Source: Candidatus Methanogasteraceae archaeon UBA261 (GTDB lineage: Archaea > Halobacteriota > Methanosarcinia > Methanosarcinales > Methanogasteraceae). Taken from it: a stretch of DNA of 8,882 bases. The translations under genes were made by a program, and so were the position numbers. Below are positions 1 to 6,541 of this stretch, in pieces; the stretch's first letter is position 1; each line of letters opens with the position of its first letter. The DNA is taken from NCBI GenBank assembly GCA_002506015.1, contig DAWR01000206.1, positions 1-8,882 on the forward strand, read 5' to 3'. A model generated the notes under the pieces. It was not told where the DNA came from. It saw nothing but the letters and a program-made list of their open reading frames with translations, and did no database searches.

Positions 1-265
1 GAGCATCAGCGTTCATCTGCGGGCGATATGATTGGAAGGAATTATTGTAATTATAAAATATTAAAAGTCACATTTTTGAGGAACGACGCGTGGAATGTGA
101 GATGTGATGCAGCTCAGGTTGGAGTTGGATATGCTGTTCTACTACAGTATAAAAATAATATTTTTTGAATATTCAAAACCGCTATCAGTAGAAATTGTGA
201 AAAATGGATGGCGACCTGCGGAATGTCAGATGACGATGCTGAGCGGCTAAACACATACCTCCCCT
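1..265. other. AT-rich gene-free stretch
   Basis: I see no convincing gene here on either strand. Positions 41-70 and 147-180 are strongly A+T-rich, and 163-178 is a perfect palindrome. The minus-strand frame entering from the racemase pseudogene stays open to 185, but its last 26 residues have no resemblance to proline racemase and read like chance translation. The missing racemase half, including its second catalytic-Cys motif (consensus DRSPCGTG), was not found in any minus-strand frame of this stretch. Confidence 0.6.
163..178. promoter_or_regulatory. 16-bp perfect palindrome, operator or terminator candidate
   Basis: The sequence TTTTGAATATTCAAAA is a perfect palindrome. On the plus strand it follows a TATA-like run (147-158, GTATAAAAATAA). 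On the minus strand it precedes a T-rich run (TTATTTTTATA), the kind of tract that ends archaeal transcripts. It lies downstream of the AOR-phosphorylase-racemase operon, so a terminator for that operon is the simplest reading. An operator is the alternative. No plus-strand gene follows to support a promoter role. Confidence 0.35.
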
Positions 266-922
266 GATGTATGGATTTTCCGGATGGATTGTCTCCTTAA
301 GCCCGTTAACCTCATCCCTTATCTTAAGTCCAAGTTCTATCAGTCTTCCAATGTTCTTCATCTCCACTCTGATGCCCAGCTCTCGGGAATCGACCATTGC
401 AAAGAAGTTACCTCCAAACGCTATGTCAACCGACACCACCCCCACGCCCGCAAGCTCAATACCCACATTCTTAACGAAGAACGATGGAGGTTCTACAACC
501 GATATCTTCTCTATCACAGAATCCTTAACATGTAGCCTGACATTCACAATTCCTGCAACTGTCTCATACGATATCTCTGTCTCTGCCCCCCCATCTGGAT
601 ATATCCCAGTTTCGCTAGCGCCCCCGCAACCTCAATCGTTGCATGTCCACACATATACATATACTCAAGCGTGTTCATGAAGATGAGTGAAAATTCTGCT
701 CTTTTATCGATTTGGGGCAGAACTATAGCTCCAAACGAGTCCATACTGCCACTGGGCTCAAACAAGACGCACGTCCTTATCCAATCCATCTTATCCTTGA
801 TATACGCCAATCTCTCAATCATGCTATCGCAATTTACAGGAGGAAAGCCTCCAAGGACTATTCTGGTCGGCTCTCCTCCGGTATGCCTAATCCACCACAA
901 AGAGGACTCTCTCGGTTCTCAT
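266..922 (-). pseudogene. Proline racemase-family protein, frameshifted and truncated
   Basis: An intact member would be a cytoplasmic cofactor-free enzyme using two Cys residues to racemise or epimerise proline or hydroxyproline, or to dehydrate 3-hydroxyproline. The natural start is the ATG at 922-920, overlapping the phosphorylase stop as ATGA; it reads MRTERVLFVVD and then hits TAG (889-887). One base too many between that Asp codon and the next His codon (885-883) shifts the frame into HTGGEPTRIV, the family N-terminal signature. The frame continues through EP.G and the catalytic MCGHATI motif. At the seven-C run 586-592 one base is missing: restoring it joins LGYIQMGG directly to AETEISYETVAGIVNVRL. 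The next frame carries VDIAFGGNF and ends its homology at HPENPYI (266). The C-terminal half, with the second catalytic Cys, is absent. The TTG at 900 would be a false start. Substrate cannot be assigned. Confidence 0.85.
586..592. repeat. Seven-C homopolymer at a racemase frameshift
   Basis: The plus strand has C7 here (G7 in the coding sense of the racemase pseudogene). Eight residues instead of seven would join the N-terminal and central parts of the protein in frame without a gap. A run of this kind can be a replication-slippage site or a base-calling error, so the frameshift at this spot is not by itself proof of gene death. Confidence 0.75.
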
Positions 923-1695
923 AACACCACTGTACTCCTCAGATATTCCATAACAAGCCTTATCGCCCGCTCTATAGCAATACTCATCTGCTCAGGAACC
1001 ATATCGTCATTATCCAATCGTTCACCAATGATGCCTGTCACACAGGCTGTGGGGATGTCAAACAGTCTCCCCATTACAAAGAGCAGTGAGCACTCCATCT
1101 CCATGTTTACCGCACCCAACCGGCTCCAATAATCCACAGCATCCCTGTATCTGATCTCACCGGGCTGGTATCCACGAAATCCATCCTTTCTGCCCTGACC
1201 GGTATAAAATGTTGCCGTAGAAACAGTAATCCCACTTACATAAGGAATCTCAAGTTTTTTCGCTGTTTGAATCAGTTCATAAGTCATCCTGATATCAGGT
1301 ACGGCGGGATATTCCGGGTCAGGAATGATCTGAGGAGATGCCCCGTCCAGTCTCACTGCACCCTCTGAAATAGCGACTTTCCCTGCAGATGCTTCCTTAC
1401 TCAAACCGCCACATGTGCCGACACGAATCACCCCTTTCAATACAGGCATACTCTTGAATGCCTCGTCCAGCATTATCGAAAGCCCTGGTCCACCTATTCC
1501 ATGTGAGATCACTGCTACCTTCGTATTCTGCAACGTTCCAATCCAGGTTCTGTATTCTCGATTATCACCGATCATCTCAGGACTGTCCAGATGAGAGGCG
1601 ATCTTATCGGTTCTGTCTGGGTCTCCACACGTAATCAACCATTGAGTATCGCTTACAAGATTCTGATTGATAGCCAGATGGTATGTATTTTGCAT
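919..1695 (-). CDS. udp: Uridine phosphorylase-type nucleoside phosphorylase
   Basis: A cytoplasmic enzyme that splits a nucleoside with phosphate into base and (deoxy)ribose-1-phosphate, used in pyrimidine salvage. At 258 residues it has the usual single-domain length (E. coli Udp about 253). Visible motifs are GDPDR (24-28, phosphate loop), GIGGPGLSI (66-74), IRVGTCG (90-96, with the phosphate-binding Arg91), VRLDGAS (114-120), FYTGQGR (163-169, pyrimidine-recognition Gln and Arg, as in the FYPGQER of the E. coli enzyme) and NMEMEC (197-202, ribose-binding Met-Glu). The FYxGQxR block favours uridine over purine phosphorylase. The ATG is one base downstream of the AOR stop and the TGA overlaps the racemase ATG, so translation is probably coupled within a three-gene operon. 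It looks intact. Activity on other nucleosides cannot be excluded from sequence. Confidence 0.88.
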   Translation of the reverse strand: MQNTYHLAINQNLVSDTQWLITCGDPDRTDKIASHLDSPEMIGDNREYRTWIGTLQNTKVAVISHGIGGPGLSIMLDEAFKSMPVLKGVIRVGTCGGLSKEASAGKVAISEGAVRLDGASPQIIPDPEYPAVPDIRMTYELIQTAKKLEIPYVSGITVSTATFYTGQGRKDGFRGYQPGEIRYRDAVDYWSRLGAVNMEMECSLLFVMGRLFDIPTACVTGIIGERLDNDDMVPEQMSIAIERAIRLVMEYLRSTVVL

Positions 1696-1696
1696 C

Positions 1697-3661
1697 TCAC
1701 GCCTCGGGTTCGTTTACAAAGGCACACTTCCTTCCATGCGGGTATTTATAGAGGTTCCAGAGTGGAGGTCCGTCCCATTCCGGATAGGGATTGTGCGCCT
1801 CGAGCTCTTCAGCCACGTATTTCAAGCCCAAACGCTCCAGCCGCTCCCGCGTCGGGACCCCTGTCTCAGGGTCGTAGCCGTGCACCCTGTAATAATCGGT
1901 AAGCATCTCTGCATGCTTCTCAAGCTCCTCTTTCTCTTGCCTGGTTCCTTTCTCCATCGGCTTCTGCGGCAGCCGGTCATGCTTCCTCGTTATCCCCTGC
2001 CTGATATTGAATGCTCTTTCCAGAATGTAGATCCGGTCTGCGGCTTCCTCCAGCCTGGTTGCGTCAAACTCAATGCCGGTTGCTGCGCTCAGCAGTTTTG
2101 CCAGTCCATCCCACAGTGGGTACTTCCACACGAGCGGCACGGCACATGCCCAGCTGTTGACGGCTCCTTTGCAGCGTCCTATTGAATCCGTGAGCGTCGT
2201 GGCTCTTTCAGAGATTTTGATGCCCTCCACCGGATCTTGCGATATCCGGGGAAACATACCTGTATTTACGAGTATCCGGAAGAAATCAGGATCGTTCTCC
2301 CCGTATGCCCAGCTCCGCCCCCTGAGGTGATCTGCCCCCCTGGTCGAGGTCGCATGGGCAAGGGCAAAAAGTCCGGGAGGGTGAGGACCACGGCTGAGCC
2401 CCTTGACATGATAGCAGTAATCCATCGCTCCTCTGCCGATGATCTTTGCGAAGCTATACAGTCCCTCGGCTACCCGATTGCCGAACCCCTCTCTCAACGC
2501 GATTCGATGGATCAGTTCGATCTGGGAATCTGCGTCTTCCCAGTCCAGCGACAGCCCACCCGTGCCCTCCTTGGTGATGATACCCCGGCTGTAGAGGTCC
2601 TTTGCGAAGGCGATCGCATTACCGAGTCCTATCACGTCCATTCCATAAGCATCGGCGAGGTTTCCCATCTCCATTATGGTAATGGGGTCCTGGATGCCGC
2701 AGTTGGTGCCCAAACTGGCAATACACTCGAACTCAAGGGCAGAGCCCTCTTCTCCTGCACGCCTGCCTGCCGGGATCCTGTAGACATCCTTGCACCTGAC
2801 CGGGCAGTCATAGCAACCCGTCCTACCTATCTCATATTTCTTCCACGCATCTGGCGCCAGATCCGCGGGGATTTCATCGGCAGAGAGGTTTTTCTGAAAG
2901 TACCGGTAGCCTGGGCTCCAGTGCATCATACCAATGTGGGTGCCGTACACGGCAATGACCTCATGTTGGAGGTGGTCTTTCAAAAAGAACTCTCTGTCAT
3001 CCTGTGCCAGTTGATTAAACTCTTCGGGTCTGGCAAGTTCCACCTTGCCAGTGCCCTTGACTGCTATCGCCTTCAAATTCTTCGAGCCCCACACAGCTCC
3101 ACTTCCAGTGGCAGCAGAAGAATATTTGTCCACAATGGTGGACGCGAATCGGACCAGGTTTTCTCCGGCAGGACCGATACATGCCACGCCGATTTGTTTT
3201 CCATGCCTTTTGTGAAGCACGTCTGCGATTTCCCAGGTCGTTTTGCCCCATAAGTCCGAGGCATCCCTCAGTTCGACGTTTCCGTCGTCTATCCAGAGGT
3301 ACTTCGGGCTGCTCGCCCTTCCGGTTATCACAATCTGGTCATAGCCTGCCAGCTTCAGGAACGCAGCGAAGGAGCCACCGGCGTTTCCATCACCCAGGAT
3401 GCCGCTGCAGGGTGAAAGGGTGCTGACCTCGATCCTGCTTGTCATGCACAGAGGTGTGCCTGTGAGAGGACCAGGAGCAAGGCAAAGGACGTTTTCCGGA
3501 CCCAGGGGATCGATTCCAGGCTTCACCTCATCGAAGAGCGTCTTTGAGTTTAACCCTCTGCCGCCTATGAAATTTCTCGCAATCGACTCGTTCAGCGGCT
3601 GCTTTGTGACCTTTTCCCTCGTTAGGTCTACTCTCAGAATAGTTCCTCTCCAGCCATACAT
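1697..3661 (-). CDS. aor: Aldehyde:ferredoxin oxidoreductase (tungsten/molybdopterin)
   Basis: A cytoplasmic enzyme that oxidises aldehydes to carboxylic acids, passing electrons to ferredoxin through a tungsten bis-pterin centre and one [4Fe-4S] cluster. The 654 residues carry the AFOR N-terminal domain (about 1-205, GGRGL at 33-37) and the all-helical C-terminal part (about 210-620). Cluster ligands are visible as C283-x2-C286-x3-C290 with C497, closely matching Pyrococcus AOR (288, 291, 295, 494). The paired pterin-binding motifs are DAYGMD (337-342) and DSIGRC (492-497). The family's typical end, GYDPETGVPTRERLERLGL, lies at 595-613; about 40 further residues form a tail beyond it. The ATG at 3661-3659 is set by a strong Shine-Dalgarno AGGAGGG five bases upstream. 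It is the first gene of the operon with the phosphorylase and the broken racemase. Which AOR subclass or substrate applies is not decidable here. It looks intact. Confidence 0.93.
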   Translation of the reverse strand: MYGWRGTILRVDLTREKVTKQPLNESIARNFIGGRGLNSKTLFDEVKPGIDPLGPENVLCLAPGPLTGTPLCMTSRIEVSTLSPCSGILGDGNAGGSFAAFLKLAGYDQIVITGRASSPKYLWIDDGNVELRDASDLWGKTTWEIADVLHKRHGKQIGVACIGPAGENLVRFASTIVDKYSSAATGSGAVWGSKNLKAIAVKGTGKVELARPEEFNQLAQDDREFFLKDHLQHEVIAVYGTHIGMMHWSPGYRYFQKNLSADEIPADLAPDAWKKYEIGRTGCYDCPVRCKDVYRIPAGRRAGEEGSALEFECIASLGTNCGIQDPITIMEMGNLADAYGMDVIGLGNAIAFAKDLYSRGIITKEGTGGLSLDWEDADSQIELIHRIALREGFGNRVAEGLYSFAKIIGRGAMDYCYHVKGLSRGPHPPGLFALAHATSTRGADHLRGRSWAYGENDPDFFRILVNTGMFPRISQDPVEGIKISERATTLTDSIGRCKGAVNSWACAVPLVWKYPLWDGLAKLLSAATGIEFDATRLEEAADRIYILERAFNIRQGITRKHDRLPQKPMEKGTRQEKEELEKHAEMLTDYYRVHGYDPETGVPTRERLERLGLKYVAEELEAHNPYPEWDGPPLWNLYKYPHGRKCAFVNEPEA

Positions 3662-3666
3662 CTTGT

Positions 3667-3673
3667 CCCTCCT
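3667..3673 (-). promoter_or_regulatory. Shine-Dalgarno site of the AOR gene
   Basis: In the minus-strand sense this reads AGGAGGG and ends five bases before the AOR ATG. It is the strongest ribosome binding site in the window and fixes the AOR start. Confidence 0.8.
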
Positions 3674-3690
3674 CTTCTTGTGTTCATGCA

Positions 3691-3704
3691 GCGACGAGCG
3701 TCGC
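3691..3704. promoter_or_regulatory. GC-rich inverted repeat in the AOR leader
   Basis: GCGACG-AG-CGTCGC forms two 6-base arms with a 2-base centre, about 30 bases upstream of the AOR start. It could be a protein-binding operator or a compact RNA hairpin in the leader. No convincing TATA box was found beside it; the nearest AT-rich stretch on the minus strand is TTATTTGTA at 3711-3719. Confidence 0.3.
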
Positions 3705-3709
3705 AGACC

Positions 3710-4030
3710 CTACAAATAACAGTCAGTCGTCACCTCGTGAGGTAGTACTGAGCAGCATTTTGGATAACGTTTTCGGTGTATGCGAAGTTGTGCTGAATGA
3801 CAATGCGCGAAGCCGAAGTATATGCTGTGCCATGTCCGTAGCTCCTTGATAATAACGAGCTTCAAAAACAGCAGTATCGGATCGTTGAATCCAGGTGGAT
3901 TAGCGCCTTGCTGCGGTTGATCTAGCTGCCTATCCACCGCATCTGCAATCACATTCAACAGACGAAGACCGATTTGAAGTGTCCTGCTATTTACATCGTA
4001 CTCAGGGTTATAGGCGGTAAGAGCTGCTAC
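3710..4030 (-). other. Unrecognised open stretch, possible gene remnant
   Basis: On the minus strand, from just after a TAG at 4033-4031 to a TAG at 3712-3710, one frame is open for 106 codons. It contains protein-like sequence such as LTAYNPEYDVNSRTLQIGLR and VIADAVDRQLDQP. There is no ATG at its beginning and the only early start is a TTG at 3958 with no clear ribosome binding site. The last 30 residues or so (from HCHSAQL) read like non-coding translation. The first two-thirds look like an internal or C-terminal piece of a once-longer protein. I do not recognise the family. It lies in the divergent intergenic region between AOR and the MBL gene. Confidence 0.3.
3732..3743. promoter_or_regulatory. 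Short inverted repeat between divergent operons
   Basis: ACCTC-GT-GAGGT is a 12-base inverted repeat about 70 bases upstream of the AOR start. It is the second such repeat in this leader and might mark a regulator-binding region. It is short enough to be chance. Confidence 0.2.
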
Positions 4031-4089
4031 CTACAAACGAGCCGCATGATTGCGCTATGATAGCAAGACCACGACCCATTCACGAATTC

Positions 4090-4094
4090 AGGAG
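4090..4094 (+). promoter_or_regulatory. Ribosome binding site candidate of the MBL-rhodanese gene
   Basis: AGGAG ends 12 bases before the ATG at 4107. The spacing is long, but no ribosome binding site precedes the alternative in-frame TTG at 4050, so this site favours the 4107 start. An ATG at 4102 is closer but runs into TGA after one further codon. Confidence 0.45.
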
Positions 4095-4106
4095 CTTTCG
4101 CATGAA

Positions 4107-5552
4107 ATGAGCGAAACTATATACCCCCCGGCCCCAAGAGATGGAGGAACGAGGCGATCACTGATAATCTTTGAACGAATCAAATCAGCTGGACTGGCTC
4201 ACAACTCATACCTCATCGGTTCGGACGGTGAGGCGGCTGTGATCGACCCGCGGAGAGACTGCGACGTTTACGTTGAGTTAGCAGAGCGAGAAGAACTCAG
4301 GATCAGGTACGTATTCGAGACCCACCGCAACGAAGACTACGTCATCGGATCAGGAGAGCTATCGAACCTAACCGGTGCCGAGATTGAGATATTCCACGGT
4401 CCGGGTCTCAACTGGGGTTATGGCAGCACGCTTCATGATGGTGAGGCGTTCCGGATCGGGAGTCTGGAGATCACCGCGCTGCACACGCCCGGGCATACGG
4501 ATGAGAGCATGTCATACACGCTGGCAGACCTCTCTTCTGGCGAAGATGCTGCTATGGTTATGGTCTTCACAGGAGATGCGCTCTTTGTAGGGGATGTGGG
4601 CAGAACCGACTTTTATGGTCCGGATGAGGCGGAGAGACTGGCAGGAGCGCTCTATGACAGCATCTTTAAAAGGATCCTTCCCCTTGGTGACGGAGTCATC
4701 CTCTGCCCGGCTCACGGTGCTGGCTCGGTCTGCGGCGGAAGCATCAGCGAGAGGGATTACAGCACGATAGGAATAGAGCGAGCCAGTAACCCCATGCTCC
4801 AGCTGAACCGGCAGGAGTTTATCAGCCACAAAACAGCCGAAAACCACGAACGACCCCCATATTTCAGGGTTATGGAGCGATACAATCTTGAAGGACCGCC
4901 CCTCATGGGACGACTGCCAACCCCGCCCCCTCTGACGCCTGATGAGTTCAAGGATTCGATGGTACGAGAGGGGTCAATTGTTCTTGATGCCAGAACCCCA
5001 CCCTCCTTCGGAGGCGCTCATATCAAGGGCTCTTACAGCATCTGGCTGGAGGGGATCCCTGCGTATGTGGGATGGGTCCTGCCCTATAACGAGCCAATTC
5101 TGCTGGTTCTTGAATGCAGCGACCATCTGGATGTGGCAGTCCGGTATCTTGTGCGGCTGGGTTACGAGAATATCAGGGGATACCTGAGAGGCGGGATTGA
5201 GGCATGGTATGATGCTGGCAATGCTACTGAGTACATGGGACTCTCAACAGTGCACGAACTTAAACGACGGATCGATCGCGGGGATGATCTTCTGGTGCTC
5301 GATGTGCGGGATTTGGATGAGTGGAGAGATGGGTATATAGAGAGCGCTATGCACATCCATATAGGGCAGCTTGAAAGCCGGCTTTCCGAGGTGCCGCGAG
5401 ATCGACCGATCACGGTCGTCTGCAATGTCGGACACCGTGCGAGTCTTGCCGCAAGCATCCTAATGAGAGCCGGATACACGAATGTCTGCTGCGACGTTCT
5501 CGGGAGCATGAAAGCCTGGAGTGTCAGTGGTTTTCCGGTTGAGACGGAATAG
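4107..5552 (+). CDS. MBL-fold hydrolase with two rhodanese domains, persulfide dioxygenase-sulfurtransferase-like
   Basis: Soluble 481-residue protein with the domain order of CstB-type persulfide dioxygenase-sulfurtransferases: a metallo-beta-lactamase domain (about 18-255), a degenerate rhodanese (about 275-365) and a canonical rhodanese (about 370-481). Relatives handle glutathione-, CoA- or thiol-bound sulfane sulfur. The metal-binding loop reads THRNEDY (72-78) instead of THxHxDH. The HTPGHT loop (126-131), TGDALF (155-160, Asp157) and PAHG (202-205) are kept. Thus His73, His130 and Asp157, equivalent to the iron ligands of human ETHE1 (His79, His135, Asp154), are present while two second-site His are Asn75 and Tyr78. 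Rhodanese 2 has the active loop C439-NVGH-R444. Rhodanese 1 has Cys337 but Asp where the loop Arg belongs. The ATG at 4107 is preferred; a TTG at 4050 would add 19 unlikely residues. First gene of a plus-strand operon, with its stop overlapping the next gene's ribosome binding site. True substrate unknown. Confidence 0.82.
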   Translation: MSETIYPPAPRDGGTRRSLIIFERIKSAGLAHNSYLIGSDGEAAVIDPRRDCDVYVELAEREELRIRYVFETHRNEDYVIGSGELSNLTGAEIEIFHGPGLNWGYGSTLHDGEAFRIGSLEITALHTPGHTDESMSYTLADLSSGEDAAMVMVFTGDALFVGDVGRTDFYGPDEAERLAGALYDSIFKRILPLGDGVILCPAHGAGSVCGGSISERDYSTIGIERASNPMLQLNRQEFISHKTAENHERPPYFRVMERYNLEGPPLMGRLPTPPPLTPDEFKDSMVREGSIVLDARTPPSFGGAHIKGSYSIWLEGIPAYVGWVLPYNEPILLVLECSDHLDVAVRYLVRLGYENIRGYLRGGIEAWYDAGNATEYMGLSTVHELKRRIDRGDDLLVLDVRDLDEWRDGYIESAMHIHIGQLESRLSEVPRDRPITVVCNVGHRASLAASILMRAGYTNVCCDVLGSMKAWSVSGFPVETE

Positions 5553-5556
5553 GAGG
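5551..5556 (+). promoter_or_regulatory. Shine-Dalgarno site of the membrane protein gene
   Basis: AGGAGG overlaps the TAG stop of the MBL gene by two bases and lies six bases before the ATG at 5563. This decides the start of the next gene and implies translation directly after termination of the MBL gene. Confidence 0.75.
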
Positions 5557-5562
5557 CTGAAG

Positions 5563-6312
5563 ATGAAAAATATGAAAAGCGTTGGTTGGGAGATTCGTTT
5601 CGGATTATCTTTGGTTCTATTGTCTGCGCTGCTTTATCTACTCCACTATGCCATCTTCAGAGACTCTCATCACATCTTCATCTACATGTTAGGGCATATC
5701 GCATTTGTCCCGATCGAGGTTCTGCTGGTCGCCCTGATACTACACCGGCTACTCAATATGCGGGAAAAACGTGCTATGTTAAACAAGTTGAATATGGTTA
5801 TAGGGGCGTTCTTTAGCGAAGTTGGAGGAGATTTATTGGCTTATTTTTCTGAATATGATCCTAAATTGGATAAAATAAGAAAAGAACTTGTTATTACTGA
5901 TAAATGGTCTGAGCAAGAATTTGCGGATCTCAGCAGACGCCTCAAGAATTATGATTACGGGATCGATATCCAAAACGTAGATCTGGGATACTTACGCAGC
6001 TTCCTCGTTGGACATCGTAATTTTCTACTGCGGTTATTAGAAAACCCAAATTTGCTGGAGCACGAATCCTTTACAGAGCTTCTCTGGGCGGTGTTTCATC
6101 TGACAGAGGAATTGGCTAAGAGAGGTGATCTGAAACAGTTACCGGATACCGACTACAAACATCTGTCCGGCGATATCAAAAGGGCATACACCTTACTGAT
6201 CAACGAATGGCTGGATTACATGAGACATTTGAAGGATAACTATCCTTATCTCTTCTCTCTCGCCATGAGAACAAACCCATTTGACCAGGATGCATCACCT
6301 ATTGTAAGATGA
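5563..6312 (+). CDS. Two-helix membrane protein of unknown function
   Basis: The protein of 249 residues begins with a short basic segment, then two hydrophobic helices (about 12-32 and 38-62) joined by a short polar turn, followed by a basic stretch (MREKR, 66-70). The remaining 180 or so residues form a soluble, charged, mostly helical domain, with both helix ends and this domain probably cytoplasmic by the positive-inside rule. I do not recognise a named family or catalytic motif. Its N-terminal helical hairpin resembles small membrane-anchored archaeal proteins of unknown role. A GTG 42 bases upstream would overlap the MBL gene and is rejected in favour of the ATG with its strong ribosome binding site. 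It sits between the sulfur-type enzyme and a site-2-protease remnant and is very likely cotranscribed with both. Confidence 0.75.
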   Translation: MKNMKSVGWEIRFGLSLVLLSALLYLLHYAIFRDSHHIFIYMLGHIAFVPIEVLLVALILHRLLNMREKRAMLNKLNMVIGAFFSEVGGDLLAYFSEYDPKLDKIRKELVITDKWSEQEFADLSRRLKNYDYGIDIQNVDLGYLRSFLVGHRNFLLRLLENPNLLEHESFTELLWAVFHLTEELAKRGDLKQLPDTDYKHLSGDIKRAYTLLINEWLDYMRHLKDNYPYLFSLAMRTNPFDQDASPIVR

Positions 6313-6328
6313 GGTGTGAGAGATTAAT

Positions 6329-6541
6329 ATGAGATGGTCGTACCAGATCGGCAGCATCCGCGGGATACCCCTACGGTTGCATCTGACATTTCTGGTGATA
6401 TTAATATTCTTCATCTGGGCATTTGCGATTCAGGATTGTAGAATTTAAGGATACGGGACAATCGTCGGTTTTGATGGTATGGACTCCCCAACAGCAACTA
6501 AATATCTGTTCAGCATAACGACAGCGGTTCTTATACAGTTC
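6329..6541 (+). pseudogene. Site-2 protease (peptidase M50) N-terminal remnant
   Basis: Intact members are multi-pass intramembrane zinc metalloproteases of about 350-400 residues. Reading from the ATG at 6329, the first residues (MRWSYQIGSIRGIPLRLHLT) match the start of archaeal/SpoIVFB-type S2P proteins, followed by a first hydrophobic helix (FLVILIFFIWAFAI). An in-frame TAA at 6446-6448 stops translation after 39 codons. The same frame then resumes with family-like GYGTIVGFDGM and KYLFSITTAVLIQF, the segment that leads into the HELGHS active-site motif. Homology ends there, at about 6541, and TGA follows. No HEXXH or later domain was found downstream. It starts 16 bases after the membrane protein stop, with GAGGTG upstream, so it was the third gene of this operon. 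The family call rests on the N-terminal signature only. Confidence 0.68.

Noticed and set aside
267..680. Plus-strand 137-codon frame
   Set aside because: It is antisense to the racemase pseudogene, whose minus-strand frames hold recognisable family motifs. The plus-strand product is Ser/Pro/Thr-rich low-quality sequence.
671..1132. Plus-strand 153-codon frame
   Set aside because: It spans the antisense of both the racemase and phosphorylase genes and has no recognisable motif.
2237..3253. Long open frame (338 codons) on the plus strand
   Set aside because: It is antisense to the AOR gene, whose protein carries all cluster and pterin motifs. The plus-strand translation shows no family signature and is a shadow frame.
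4050..4106. TTG-initiated 19-residue N-terminal extension of the MBL-rhodanese protein
   Set aside because: The extra residues are not domain-like, no ribosome binding site precedes the TTG, and an ATG with an AGGAG upstream exists at 4107.
4512..4951. Minus-strand frames of 111 and 64 codons
   Set aside because: They lie antisense to the MBL domain, which carries the metal-binding motifs, and show no protein-family features.
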